From the NCBI GenBank assembly GCA_964582545.1, contig CAZOSB010000020.1, positions 1 through 42,385 on the forward strand: 42,385 bases of DNA. The letters run 5' to 3'. Both the position numbers and the translations under genes were made by a program. Position 1 is the first letter of the stretch. Each line of letters begins with the position of its first letter. Of the stretch, positions 26,097-34,375 are shown in pieces. This stretch comes from JAVVUJ01 sp964582545 (GTDB taxonomy: Bacteria; Bacillota; Clostridia; Peptostreptococcales; Anaerovoracaceae). The notes under the pieces were generated by a model, which worked only from the letters and a program-made list of their open reading frames with translations, was not told where the DNA came from and did no database searches.

Positions 26097-26844
26097 TAGT
26101 AATAAGCATATGGAAGGTCATAGTAATAATCAAATTGACCCGAATCCAACCATAAATAACAATTTTGACTTGAAAAAATACTTAAAAAGAATCCTGGGAC
26201 TTTTATTTGGTTTGTTTTTGTATTCATTGGGAATTGTTTTAACCTTAAAAGCCAATATTGGCTATGCGCCTTGGGAAGTGCTTCATGTGGGTTTATCCAG
26301 GACAACCGGAATGAGCATAGGCGTTGCATCCATTCTCGTAGGATTGCTAATAGGTCTGGTAGTCTGGCTGATGAAGGAAAGCTTAGGTCTGGGAACACTT
26401 CTCAATATGATATTGATTGGTATTTTTATCGACATCCTTATCCTTCTTGATTTCATTCCTAAAATGAACCAATTCCCCCAAGGTCTCCTCCTGATGGTTA
26501 TAGGCTTATTTGTCATTTCTTTTGGATCTTATTTTTATATCGGTTCAGGCTTTGGTGCAGGTCCAAGAGACAGCCTCATGGTGGTGCTTACACGAAAGAC
26601 CGGTCTACCGGTGGGTGTATGTCGTGGAGGCATTGAGCTCACCGCTGTCTTTGTAGGTTGGCTGTTGGGAGGTATGGTTGGTATCGGAACGGTGATAGCC
26701 GCCTTTGGAATCGGTCTCTGCGTCCAAATTACCTTTAAAATTTTAAAATTTGATCCTACCACCGTGAAACACGAGACCTTAAGGCAAACCATATCCACCG
26801 TTTTTTTCAACCGAAGTCAGGACTATAAAAATGAAATCCATTAA
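26080..26844 (+). CDS. YczE/YitT-like integral membrane protein
   Basis: Function unknown; B. subtilis YczE is a membrane protein of this type. After a polar N-terminus (1-35), the protein has about five hydrophobic segments between residues 38 and 225. Two repeated motifs, NIGYAPWEVLHVGLSRTTG near 59 and GFGAGPRDSLMVVLTRKTG near 153, indicate an internal duplication. An AAGGTGATAG sequence precedes the ATG, which lies inside the end of the lipoprotein gene, so the two are probably co-translated. It converges with bioY. I cannot name a substrate. Confidence 0.75.
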   Translation: MLKTDNSNKHMEGHSNNQIDPNPTINNNFDLKKYLKRILGLLFGLFLYSLGIVLTLKANIGYAPWEVLHVGLSRTTGMSIGVASILVGLLIGLVVWLMKESLGLGTLLNMILIGIFIDILILLDFIPKMNQFPQGLLLMVIGLFVISFGSYFYIGSGFGAGPRDSLMVVLTRKTGLPVGVCRGGIELTAVFVGWLLGGMVGIGTVIAAFGIGLCVQITFKILKFDPTTVKHETLRQTISTVFFNRSQDYKNEIH

Positions 26845-26916
26845 GTTTTAATAATCGCTACAGTTCTAAGTTAAGGACGAAAATTAGGATAAAAAGGATA
26901 AGTAGGATATAGTTGT

Positions 26917-27507
26917 TTAATAAAATTTTACGGTTTTTTTTAATCTCTTTATCAATAAAAAAGCAACCATTATTTTTAAAATATCTCCTGGTATGAAGGG
27001 TAGTACACACAGGGTCAGTGCGGCTATTAGCTCCATATTCGTTTTCGTATCCGCTTGCGTATTCATCACAAACATAAACCAAAGAGTACCCAGTGTGTAG
27101 CAGAAAACTAGCCCAACGATCATTGCCCCTATGCGGAATAAGTCACCCTTAGGAAATACTTGGAATAAGATCCCTATGGTAAGGGATGCAATCACATATC
27201 CTACTAAGTACCCTCCTGTTGGTCCTACGAGAATCCCTAGACCTGCTGTGAATCCTGCAAAGACTGGTAATCCGATGGCGCCTAAAAATAAATAGATGAT
27301 TTGACTGATGGCTCCTTTCATGCCCCCCAGTAGACCCGCTCCCAAAAACACAGCTAACATCGCAAGATTAACCGGAACGGGAGTGAATGGGAGCGGAATA
27401 AAAATCTGGGCTAACACCGCCGTTAAAGCCGAAAACATGGGAATGAGCATCAAACTTTCCGTGGTGAGCAACTTCTTGTTGTTTATTTTTATTTCATTAT
27501 TGTTCAT
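26917..27507 (-). CDS. bioY: Biotin transporter BioY (ECF S component)
   Basis: Substrate-binding membrane subunit for biotin uptake through an energy-coupling-factor transporter. The 196 residues have about six hydrophobic helices with family features: FIPLPFTPVPVNLAMLAVFL, GAISQIIYLFLGAIGLPVF and GPTGGYLVGYVIA. The start lies 2 nt after the birA stop, with GGAG inside the birA end, so the two genes form an operon. The ECF ATPase and T subunits are not nearby and must come from elsewhere. This is the import half of the biotin supply for MmdC. Confidence 0.94.
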   Translation of the reverse strand: MNNNEIKINNKKLLTTESLMLIPMFSALTAVLAQIFIPLPFTPVPVNLAMLAVFLGAGLLGGMKGAISQIIYLFLGAIGLPVFAGFTAGLGILVGPTGGYLVGYVIASLTIGILFQVFPKGDLFRIGAMIVGLVFCYTLGTLWFMFVMNTQADTKTNMELIAALTLCVLPFIPGDILKIMVAFLLIKRLKKTVKFY

Positions 27508-27509
27508 CG

Positions 27510-28490
27510 TTAGAACTCTCCTCTAATGCTTATTTCCCCTGAAGTCAATACTTGTTTTTCTTGGTTTTCGTACTCTACTAAAAGCCCCCCTCTTTCATCT
27601 ATATCCAATACCATCGCCTTCCTACTCTGTTGATTATAGAGTACTTCAATTTCCTTCCCCAATACGATAGAACGACTCTTATATTCTTGTATCAGTTCCT
27701 CGCTCCCTAACTCCTTCAAAATCCATAAAACCTCATTGATCAAAACACCTGCTATCCTGTTGCGTGACAACGGTCTTTCGGTGACATGGATCAATGATTC
27801 TGCCTTTTTCTCCAATTCCTTTGGGAAATCGCCTCTTGCAGTAGAAACATTGATGCCGATGCCTATCACGATAGCGCTGATGCTGTTGCTTTCAAAATCC
27901 GTAATGGCTTCTGTCAGAATTCCACAGATTTTCTTTCCATTACAGTAAATGTCATTGACCCATTTTATTCCGGCTTTTACTCCCGTTGTTTTTTCCAAGG
28001 TGCGGCAGACGGCCACAGCCGCAGCAGAGGTAATCAATGTTGAGCTGTCTAAACTAATTTCCGGTCTTAAAATCAAACTCATATATAAACCGCCGTCTTT
28101 AGGCGAAAAAAAACTTCTGCCCATTCTCCCTCTGCCACCGGTCTGCTCATTGGCAATTATGATAGTGCCATGCTTTGCTCCCTCTAAAGCCAGTTGCTTT
28201 GCCGTATGACTTGTAGATAAAAGAGTGGAATATACGAGGATGTTTTCTGCCATGGATTCCTTCTCCAAGTAAGGTTTGATTCCTGCAGTTGATAAAATAT
28301 CATTCCCATTCCCAAAGCGATAACCCCTATTGGGAATCGCTTCTATGTCGTACCCTTCCCGCTGAAGCTCTTTGACAACCTTCCAAATAGCATTTCTGGA
28401 AAGCTGAAGCTGCATTGCAAGCTTTCCTCCGGAAACGGCAATTCCCCTATTGTTTTCAAGTATCTCCAATACTTTTGATTTGGTGGACAT
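27510..28490 (-). CDS. birA: Bifunctional biotin ligase/biotin operon repressor BirA
   Basis: Makes biotinyl-5'-AMP, attaches biotin to carrier proteins, and as a dimer represses biotin genes. Of 326 residues, the N-terminal winged helix-turn-helix (about 15-60, SGGKLAMQLQLSRNAIWK) is followed by the catalytic domain with GRGRMGRSF (119-127) and KWVNDIYCNGKKICGIL (176-192). The C-terminal SH3-like domain (about 270-326) is present. AGGAGG precedes the ATG. A TTGACA promoter overlapped by a palindrome suggests autorepression. The obvious substrate, MmdC, is encoded in this window. Confidence 0.96.
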   Translation of the reverse strand: MSTKSKVLEILENNRGIAVSGGKLAMQLQLSRNAIWKVVKELQREGYDIEAIPNRGYRFGNGNDILSTAGIKPYLEKESMAENILVYSTLLSTSHTAKQLALEGAKHGTIIIANEQTGGRGRMGRSFFSPKDGGLYMSLILRPEISLDSSTLITSAAAVAVCRTLEKTTGVKAGIKWVNDIYCNGKKICGILTEAITDFESNSISAIVIGIGINVSTARGDFPKELEKKAESLIHVTERPLSRNRIAGVLINEVLWILKELGSEELIQEYKSRSIVLGKEIEVLYNQQSRKAMVLDIDERGGLLVEYENQEKQVLTSGEISIRGEF

Positions 28491-28528
28491 ATGACCTCCT
28501 ATTGTAGTTAATGTGCAAGTTCCTCTCT

Positions 28529-28557
28529 ATCTTAAGAGATAAAAAAATAAATGTCAA
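28529..28557 (-). promoter_or_regulatory. Sigma-A promoter of birA-bioY
   Basis: TTGACA (perfect) and TAAGAT are 17 bp apart on the minus strand, about 40-65 nt before the birA start. The -35 box is also part of the left half of the candidate BirA operator. Confidence 0.75.
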
Positions 28558-28582
28558 CTATGTTTTTATAATAAGTTGACGT
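28551..28582. promoter_or_regulatory. Candidate BirA operator
   Basis: ATGTCAACT and AGTTGACGT are 9-bp half sites (8 complementary positions) separated by 14 bp. Known bacterial BirA sites follow TTGTAAACC-N14-16-GGTTTACAA; the spacing fits and the GT-AAC core partly fits. It covers the -35 of the birA promoter, where binding would block polymerase. Confidence 0.55.
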
Positions 28583-28634
28583 AATTTTGTAAAATATTTC
28601 TAATGTACAGTTATAAAATAACGCTTATGTAGTC

Positions 28635-28663
28635 TTGTCTTCGTTGATTTTATCTGTTATAAT
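28635..28663 (+). promoter_or_regulatory. Sigma-A promoter of the DUF1846 gene
   Basis: TTGTCT and a perfect TATAAT are 17 bp apart. The predicted transcription start, near 28670, lies downstream of the earliest in-frame start (a TTG at 28667) and so supports the later ATG. Confidence 0.7.
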
Positions 28664-28699
28664 TTTTTGCGTGAGTTTAGGATGAGAATGGAGAGGGCA

Positions 28700-30226
28700 A
28701 TGACAGAGGAAAACAATAATATCGGTTTTGATTCAAACAAATATATTGAGGAGCAGTCTAAATTTATATTAGAGCGCATTAATCAGGGTAACGGAGAACG
28801 GCTCTATCTGGAGTTTGGTGGCAAACTGGTACACGACAAACATGCTATGAGAGTTCTGCCCGGCTTTGATGAAAATGCCAAAATTAAACTCTTGCAAAAG
28901 TTAAAGGATCAAACAGAAATTATCATCTGCATTTATTCCGGTGATATTACCACCAATAAAACTAGGCAAGACTTTGGCATCACCTATGATCTGGAAGTAT
29001 TGAGATTAATTGATACATTTAGAAACTATGATCTTAGCATAAACAGCGTGGTGGTCACTCGGTATGAGGATCATCCAGCTGTAAATATGTTTATCAATAA
29101 ATTAAACCGACGCGGTATCACTACCTACAAACATAGAATTACCAAGGGATATCCCACCGACGTGGACGCCATTGTAAGCGAAGAGGGTTACGGTGCCAAT
29201 CCTCGAATAGAAGTGACAAAGCCTTTGGTCGTAGTCAATGGACCGGGGGGAGGAAGTGGGAAATTGGCCACTTGCCTATCCCAATTATACCATGACAATC
29301 AACTGGGAATTAAGGTGCGTTATGCGAAATTTGAAACATTCCCTATTTGGAATCTTCCATTGAAGCACCCTGTCAATGTAGCTTATGAAGCAGCAACCGC
29401 AGATTTGAGGGATGTAAATATGATCGATGCCTTCCACTTGGAGGCCTATGGGGTGACTGCTATTAATTACAACCGGGATCTGGAAGTGTTCCCTGTAGTC
29501 AAAAGAATTATCGAAAAAATTACGGCCACGGAGTCTGAATATAGTTCCCCTACCGATATGGGTGTGAATAGGGTTGGCTTTAGTATCATCAATGATGAAT
29601 GTGTAAGAGATGCCGCCAAGTCCGAAATTATCAGAAGATATTTAATCGCTCTGGTAGATTATAAAAAGGGTAAAATTGATGTAGATTCCTTAGAACGCTC
29701 TAAGCTTTTGATGGACGAGCTTGGTTTAAAGGTGGAAGATCGTAAAGTAATTTTGAGCGCTAGGGATTATGCTGAGAAAAAACGTTCTTTAGGTGGGAAA
29801 TATGAAAATGTAGTCGTCATGGCTTTAGAGTTGCCAGACGGTTCTTTCGTAACCGGAAGAAGCTCCAAAAGAATGGTGGCAGCAGCAGCGGCCGTGCTAA
29901 ATGCCATCAAAACATTATCAAATATGGACGATGAAACACATTTGATTTCTCCAAATGTATTTGAAACAATTCAACATTTAAAAACAAATATTTTAAAGAA
30001 TGATAAATCAAGCTTAAACTTAGAGGAGATATTAACAGCCCTGACCATCTCAGCCACCACAAATCCTTGTGTGGAAACGGCTGTGGGCAAGCTAACCCTT
30101 TTAGAAGGCTGTAAGGCACATTGCACCGCAATCTTAAGTGACCGAGATGAGCAAACCTTAAGGGAATTAGGGATCAATGTCACCTGCGATCCCGAATACA
30201 TGACTACCAACCTTTACTTCAATTAA
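28700..30226 (+). CDS. DUF1846 family protein
   Basis: Conserved Firmicutes protein of unknown role; 508 residues from the chosen ATG, close to the family length. The start MTEENNNIGFDSNKY has GGAGAGGG just upstream and gives the usual N-terminus with GFDSNKYIEEQ. A glycine-rich, P-loop-like GPGGGSGK lies at 181-188 within a hydrophobic strand context (PLVVVN), so nucleotide binding is plausible. Other conserved-looking stretches are KLVHDKHAMRVLPGF, KRMVAAAAAVLNAIK and TISATTNPCVETAV. It is monocistronic: it has its own promoter, and a convergent terminator follows. I do not assign an activity. Confidence 0.88.
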   Translation: MTEENNNIGFDSNKYIEEQSKFILERINQGNGERLYLEFGGKLVHDKHAMRVLPGFDENAKIKLLQKLKDQTEIIICIYSGDITTNKTRQDFGITYDLEVLRLIDTFRNYDLSINSVVVTRYEDHPAVNMFINKLNRRGITTYKHRITKGYPTDVDAIVSEEGYGANPRIEVTKPLVVVNGPGGGSGKLATCLSQLYHDNQLGIKVRYAKFETFPIWNLPLKHPVNVAYEAATADLRDVNMIDAFHLEAYGVTAINYNRDLEVFPVVKRIIEKITATESEYSSPTDMGVNRVGFSIINDECVRDAAKSEIIRRYLIALVDYKKGKIDVDSLERSKLLMDELGLKVEDRKVILSARDYAEKKRSLGGKYENVVVMALELPDGSFVTGRSSKRMVAAAAAVLNAIKTLSNMDDETHLISPNVFETIQHLKTNILKNDKSSLNLEEILTALTISATTNPCVETAVGKLTLLEGCKAHCTAILSDRDEQTLRELGINVTCDPEYMTTNLYFN

Positions 30227-30270
30227 GTAACTATGTGACTCATTTGTTGCGATTCAAGATTGAATAATAA

Positions 30271-30318
30271 AAGGGACAGGTACTACCCCACAATCAGCTT
30301 GGGTAAGACCTGTCCTTT
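30271..30318. terminator. Shared terminator between the convergent DUF1846 and ctpA genes
   Basis: AAAGGGACAGGT and ACCTGTCCTTT form an 11-bp stem with one bulged G, extended inside by CCC/GGG pairs. On the minus strand TTTTATTATT follows, a good tail for ctpA; the plus-strand tail is poorer. Confidence 0.75.
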
Positions 30319-30321
30319 ATC

Positions 30322-31794
30322 TTAGTTTAATAATTCTATGGCTTTTTGTAATTGAAGATCCTCTGTAAATTGCAATCCATATATCAATAATAAAACTTCA
30401 TAGTCTAAGGTATCCTTTGTCGTATAATCAAATACACCATATGGGTTTAATCCCTTTTGCTTTTGGAAGGCAGAAATTGCTTTCACGGTTTTTTCATCCA
30501 TGATACCATTTAAATCTACAGAATAACCTAACAAACTCAATCGTTGTTGTGCTCCAAATACATTGAGACCCACATCACCTTTTTTAGGTTTACTCTTTTC
30601 GTTCATGGGGGCAAATCCCTGATAGACCTTAAGCATCTCCATTTTTATCTCTCCGCTATAGTTTGCTACCACGTAATCTGGAGTAATACCAATCTTATCT
30701 ATGTCTCTTTTGTTAGGAGTAATAAAATAATGCACTGATATTTTTGCAAGGTTATCATTGACATCTAAAACTCGCTGAACAACTCCTTTTCCAAAAGTGG
30801 TGGTGCCCACCAGCGTTGCCGCTTTGGAATCCTGCAAGGCTCCTGCCAGCACCTCCGATGCACTGGCGCTTTGTTCGTTGATTAACAGCACTGTAGGAAT
30901 CCTTTCCTCTGTACCTTTTGTAGTTATGGTTTTTTCAATCTTACCTAGCTTTTTAATATGGAGAACTACCCCCTCCGGCATGATTTGCCCCGCTACACTT
31001 ACGACAGTATCCATTATCCCCCCCGGGTTATCTCTAACATCAATGATCATGGAGCTCATTCCCTGCGCTGTTAAATCCTCTTTGGCATTTTTAAATTCTT
31101 GATCCGTATCATTATCGAATTGAAGTATCTGCAAATACCCTACGCCATTTTCTAAGAGCTTATATTTTACGGAAGACACATTAAAAACTTCTCTTGTTAT
31201 ATTAAACATTAGAATGGATTTATTCCGATCTACTGTAAGTTTGACACTGATCCCTTCTTTTCCCTTTATTAGGTTTACTATTTGCTCTAAAGACTTTTCT
31301 TGAAGGCTCACGTCGTCTATCCTTGTGATAATATCTCCAGATTTTACACCTGCTCTCTCCGCAGGGGAATTTCCGAAAACTTCTACAACTTTACACTTGC
31401 CCTCAACCATTTCAACGCTAACACCAATACCGGAATATTGTCCCTCAATGAAATTGTTAAAATCTCGGCTCTCTTGAACACCTGGAAAATAAACGCTGTA
31501 AGGGTCCCCCAGAGAGTCAGTCACACCTTCAAACGCACCGTTCATCAGCATTTCTAAAGTGACTGGATCCTTATAATTTGCTTTTATGTATTCCATATAT
31601 TCTTTTAAGGTGGATATTTTTGTCAACAACTCCTCTTCTGTTAAATCCTTATTTTCATCTGCATATACTACATAGCCGTCACTTCCCAGCATAGAAGGTA
31701 AGAAAAAGATGAAGGAAAAAGATGTGACAATCATGGCGATTACAATGATAATCGCAATCCATTTAGCAATTTTTCTGGCCTTGTAAGGGTTCAT
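30322..31794 (-). CDS. ctpA: S41 C-terminal processing peptidase (CtpA/CtpB-like)
   Basis: Serine protease acting outside the membrane on C-termini of substrate proteins. Of 490 residues, a single N-terminal membrane anchor (about 9-33), a PDZ domain (about 118-200, with GIGVSVEM), the S41 protease core with DVRDNPGG (252-259) and EQSASASEVLAGALQD carrying the nucleophile, and FGKG with catalytic Lys336 are present. A C-terminal peptidoglycan-binding-1 domain (about 405-470, GAQQRLSLLGY) would hold it at the wall. In spore formers a related protease, CtpB, takes part in sigma-K activation; whether this one does is unknown. It ends a probable operon with ddl and the DUF1934 gene. Confidence 0.94.
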   Translation of the reverse strand: MNPYKARKIAKWIAIIIVIAMIVTSFSFIFFLPSMLGSDGYVVYADENKDLTEEELLTKISTLKEYMEYIKANYKDPVTLEMLMNGAFEGVTDSLGDPYSVYFPGVQESRDFNNFIEGQYSGIGVSVEMVEGKCKVVEVFGNSPAERAGVKSGDIITRIDDVSLQEKSLEQIVNLIKGKEGISVKLTVDRNKSILMFNITREVFNVSSVKYKLLENGVGYLQILQFDNDTDQEFKNAKEDLTAQGMSSMIIDVRDNPGGIMDTVVSVAGQIMPEGVVLHIKKLGKIEKTITTKGTEERIPTVLLINEQSASASEVLAGALQDSKAATLVGTTTFGKGVVQRVLDVNDNLAKISVHYFITPNKRDIDKIGITPDYVVANYSGEIKMEMLKVYQGFAPMNEKSKPKKGDVGLNVFGAQQRLSLLGYSVDLNGIMDEKTVKAISAFQKQKGLNPYGVFDYTTKDTLDYEVLLLIYGLQFTEDLQLQKAIELLN

Positions 31795-31809
31795 GTTAAT
31801 CTCCTATCT

Positions 31810-32226
31810 TTACATTATCTGAATGTCTAGTATACTTCTGCCTTCTGTCAAACCTTTTAAGCTAATGTGGTAATCTATATTCAAAGATCCCGATGCGTCG
31901 TCTTCAATTATTTTATTGGTGATATCATTGGTCAGTATTTCCATCTCGATAGAACCAAAAGGCGTCTCATAAAAGCTTTTAAATCTCTTACCTTTTTCAA
32001 ACTTCATCTCAGTATCCAACTTAATGCCATCACTGATTCTTTTCATCTTAATAATGTTATCCTTAATCATCAGACGGGTGGTACATCCCTCCATTCCTGA
32101 AAATTCACTTTCATCATACTCTAAATATACGGAGCCATCTTTATTCACAAATTTTCCCTCCGTGAATAACTCCATCTGTTCTTCCTCTTTATCACCGTTG
32201 ATTTGTTTACCGATGATTCTTAGCAT
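31810..32226 (-). CDS. DUF1934 (YwiB-like) beta-barrel protein
   Basis: Small conserved Firmicutes protein of unknown function. The 138 residues are mostly alternating beta strands (FTEGKFVNKDGSVYLEYDES, TRLMIKDNIIKMKR, LNIDYHISLKG), as expected for the calycin-like fold of the family. The ATG chosen overlaps the end of ddl by 20 nt and has only a weak GAAAG site; a TTG six codons earlier is the alternative. The overlap suggests translational coupling to ddl. It lies 15 nt before ctpA. Confidence 0.82.
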   Translation of the reverse strand: MLRIIGKQINGDKEEEQMELFTEGKFVNKDGSVYLEYDESEFSGMEGCTTRLMIKDNIIKMKRISDGIKLDTEMKFEKGKRFKSFYETPFGSIEMEILTNDITNKIIEDDASGSLNIDYHISLKGLTEGRSILDIQIM

Positions 32227-33280
32227 TATGTCTTTCGTAACCAAGTTCTATTATCCTTTCAATCAATTTACAATAGGGTAATCCTGCAGATTCCCATAGT
32301 GTTGGAAACATGCTATATTTTGTAAATCCAGGAATTGTATTTATTTCGTTTATTATAACCTTATTTGTACCATTTTCCAAGAAAAAATCTATTCTAGCAT
32401 ATCCACAACAATCCAAAGATTTATAGGCCTTTAATGCAATCGCTCGAACTTCCTCTGATATTTCCGAATTTATATCTGCAGGCACGCACATTATGGATTT
32501 ACCATCGTCAAAATATTTTGCCTCGTAATCGTAAAATTCATGAGAGGCAATAATTTCCCCTACCACTGCTGCTTCTGCTGTATAATTCCCTAAAATTGCA
32601 GTTTCCAGCTCTCGGCATTGAAGTCCTTCTTCCACAATTAATCTTCTATCGTAAATGGACGCTTCGTTTAGTGCCTCTTTTAATTGCTCCCGATCCTTCA
32701 CCTTGCTGACGCCAACGCTAGATCCCATATTAGCCGGTTTTACAAAGAGGGGATAGGGCAATGCTTTCTCAATTCCCTCTATAACTTCCGTTAGATTCTT
32801 TTGCAGGGTTTCTCTTTCCACCATCTGATATCTGCAAACGGGTAGCCCTGCATGAATAAAAAGTTCTTTCGCCATGCATTTGTCCATGGCTACCGCAGAG
32901 GCCAAAACGTTGCACCCCCCATATGGAATGTCGATAATTTCAAAAAGTCCTTGGATGGTACCATCTTCACCATTGGGACCGTGTAATATGGGCAATGCAA
33001 AATCAATAATCTCCTTTAAGCTGTGACCTCCAGCTCCTAAAACATCTATTCGGTATTGATTCGGGTTTGCTCTCAGGGCCTCTTCCGCGATTTTCTGCCA
33101 CTGTCCCGTTTCAATATGCTCGCAGGACCCTTCGTACAAGAGCCATTCTCCTTCTTTCGTAATACCGATTTGCACTATATCATACTTACTTTTATCTATG
33201 GCGTTAATAATGCTGGTGGCTGACATCAAGGAAACCTCATGCTCCCCTGATTTTCCTCCAAATATTACACCTATTCTCAT
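32207..33280 (-). CDS. ddl: D-alanine--D-alanine ligase
   Basis: ATP-grasp enzyme that joins two D-alanines for peptidoglycan synthesis. The 357 residues carry the family motifs: MRIGVIFGGKSGEHEVSLMS at the start, HGPNGEDGTIQG, PYGGCNVLASAVAMDK, KPANMGSSVGV for ATP binding, and C-terminal INEINTIPGFTKYS with the metal ligands. An AGGGGG sequence precedes the ATG. Choice between D-Ala and D-lactate as second substrate cannot be settled by eye, but no van-type neighbours are present. It heads ddl-DUF1934-ctpA. Confidence 0.95.
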   Translation of the reverse strand: MRIGVIFGGKSGEHEVSLMSATSIINAIDKSKYDIVQIGITKEGEWLLYEGSCEHIETGQWQKIAEEALRANPNQYRIDVLGAGGHSLKEIIDFALPILHGPNGEDGTIQGLFEIIDIPYGGCNVLASAVAMDKCMAKELFIHAGLPVCRYQMVERETLQKNLTEVIEGIEKALPYPLFVKPANMGSSVGVSKVKDREQLKEALNEASIYDRRLIVEEGLQCRELETAILGNYTAEAAVVGEIIASHEFYDYEAKYFDDGKSIMCVPADINSEISEEVRAIALKAYKSLDCCGYARIDFFLENGTNKVIINEINTIPGFTKYSMFPTLWESAGLPYCKLIERIIELGYERHNAKNHR

Positions 33281-33351
33281 ATATTCCCCCTTATTTCATT
33301 TATAATTATTATTGATTGTATCCACCACAAGAAGAATTGTAATCAACAATA

Positions 33352-34266
33352 TTAAATAGCTTGCTCAAGCAACCTTTCCAAATTCTGTTGATCAAAATGA
33401 TATTTTTTTTCACAAAATTGGCATGTAATTTCTGCACATCCATCTTCTCGAATCATTGATTCCAACTCTTCTTTTCCTATACTAATGATAACCTTTTCCA
33501 GGATTTCTACAGAGCAGTCACAATTCCAAAAAATATCCCTATGCTCCAATACCTCCATTTGATACTCTTCAGGCATCTTCCCAAAGATTTCTTGGAGCAA
33601 ATCGCTCAAGATTCCTTCTTCCGACTGTATCCCTTTTTTGTCCGTAACCTTTTCTATCTGTGCACTGAGAGGCTCCATTTTATTCAGAAGCTCTTCTAGA
33701 GAATCTACAGACTCCGGGGCAGCCTCTGGAAGCATCTGCAAAATCATACCTCCGCAACAAACAACCCTACCGTCAGTATCAATTTTTTCTCCTAGAGCCA
33801 CAGAGGTATTTTGTTGTTCTGAAATAAAGAAGTATGCTGTAAGGTCATCTGCAACCTCTCCTGTAACCAAGTGTATTCTACCCATATAGGGTTCCTTTAG
33901 CCCTAGGTCCTTAATCACAGTAATGGTACCTTCCCCTACGGCTCCGCCTACATCAAGCTTATGTTTATCATTCGGCTGAACTAAATTAAAGTTTGAGATA
34001 TACCCTTTAACACTACCGTCACCCTTTGCAGTTGCTAAAATTTCTCCCGCTTCACCATCTCCTTTTATCTGCAGTGTAAGCTTATCCTGTGGGTTTTTTA
34101 GCATAATACCCATGATTCCTGCCGCTGTGAGAGTCCTACCTAATGCTGCTGTGGAAAGAGGGGAAGTTTGGTGCACTTCTGCCGCTTGTTGAAGCATTGA
34201 AGTAGTAATGGCCAGATAAACTCTATAGGACCTGCTCTTATCTATGGCAATAACTGCCTTGTTCAT
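33352..34266 (-). CDS. hslO: Redox-regulated chaperone Hsp33
   Basis: Holdase activated by oxidative unfolding. Of 304 residues, the N-terminal substrate-binding domain has AALGRTLTAAGIMGIML, IKGDGEAGEI and GYISN; the C-terminal zinc switch has CxC (NCDCS, about 251-253) and CxxC (TCQFC, about 284-287), so all four cysteines are retained. AAAGGAG precedes the ATG. A 15-bp palindrome lies 44 nt upstream. The gene appears to be transcribed on its own. Confidence 0.96.
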   Translation of the reverse strand: MNKAVIAIDKSRSYRVYLAITTSMLQQAAEVHQTSPLSTAALGRTLTAAGIMGIMLKNPQDKLTLQIKGDGEAGEILATAKGDGSVKGYISNFNLVQPNDKHKLDVGGAVGEGTITVIKDLGLKEPYMGRIHLVTGEVADDLTAYFFISEQQNTSVALGEKIDTDGRVVCCGGMILQMLPEAAPESVDSLEELLNKMEPLSAQIEKVTDKKGIQSEEGILSDLLQEIFGKMPEEYQMEVLEHRDIFWNCDCSVEILEKVIISIGKEELESMIREDGCAEITCQFCEKKYHFDQQNLERLLEQAI

Positions 34267-34309
34267 AAAAAATCTCCTTTTAGTTGATATAAACCTTTTA
34301 ATCTAAAAA

Positions 34310-34324
34310 ATTCATATCATGAAT
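34310..34324. repeat. Short palindrome upstream of hslO
   Basis: ATTCAT-ATC-ATGAAT, 6-bp arms around 3 nt, sits where the hslO promoter should be (44 nt before the ATG). It could be an operator; it may also be chance in AT-rich DNA. Confidence 0.3.
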
Positions 34325-34375
34325 CGTATTAATAATATTCAATTATTTTATTTATTTAATTTTATTTTAGCCGTT

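Noticed and set aside
26886..26909. Three copies of AGGATA at 9-nt spacing between yczE and bioY
   Set aside because: They are short and imperfect in context, in the tail of convergent genes; probably chance.
26858..27082. Minus-strand open frame overlapping the bioY 3' end
   Set aside because: It overlaps bioY in another frame, has an unconvincing composition and no ribosome-binding site.
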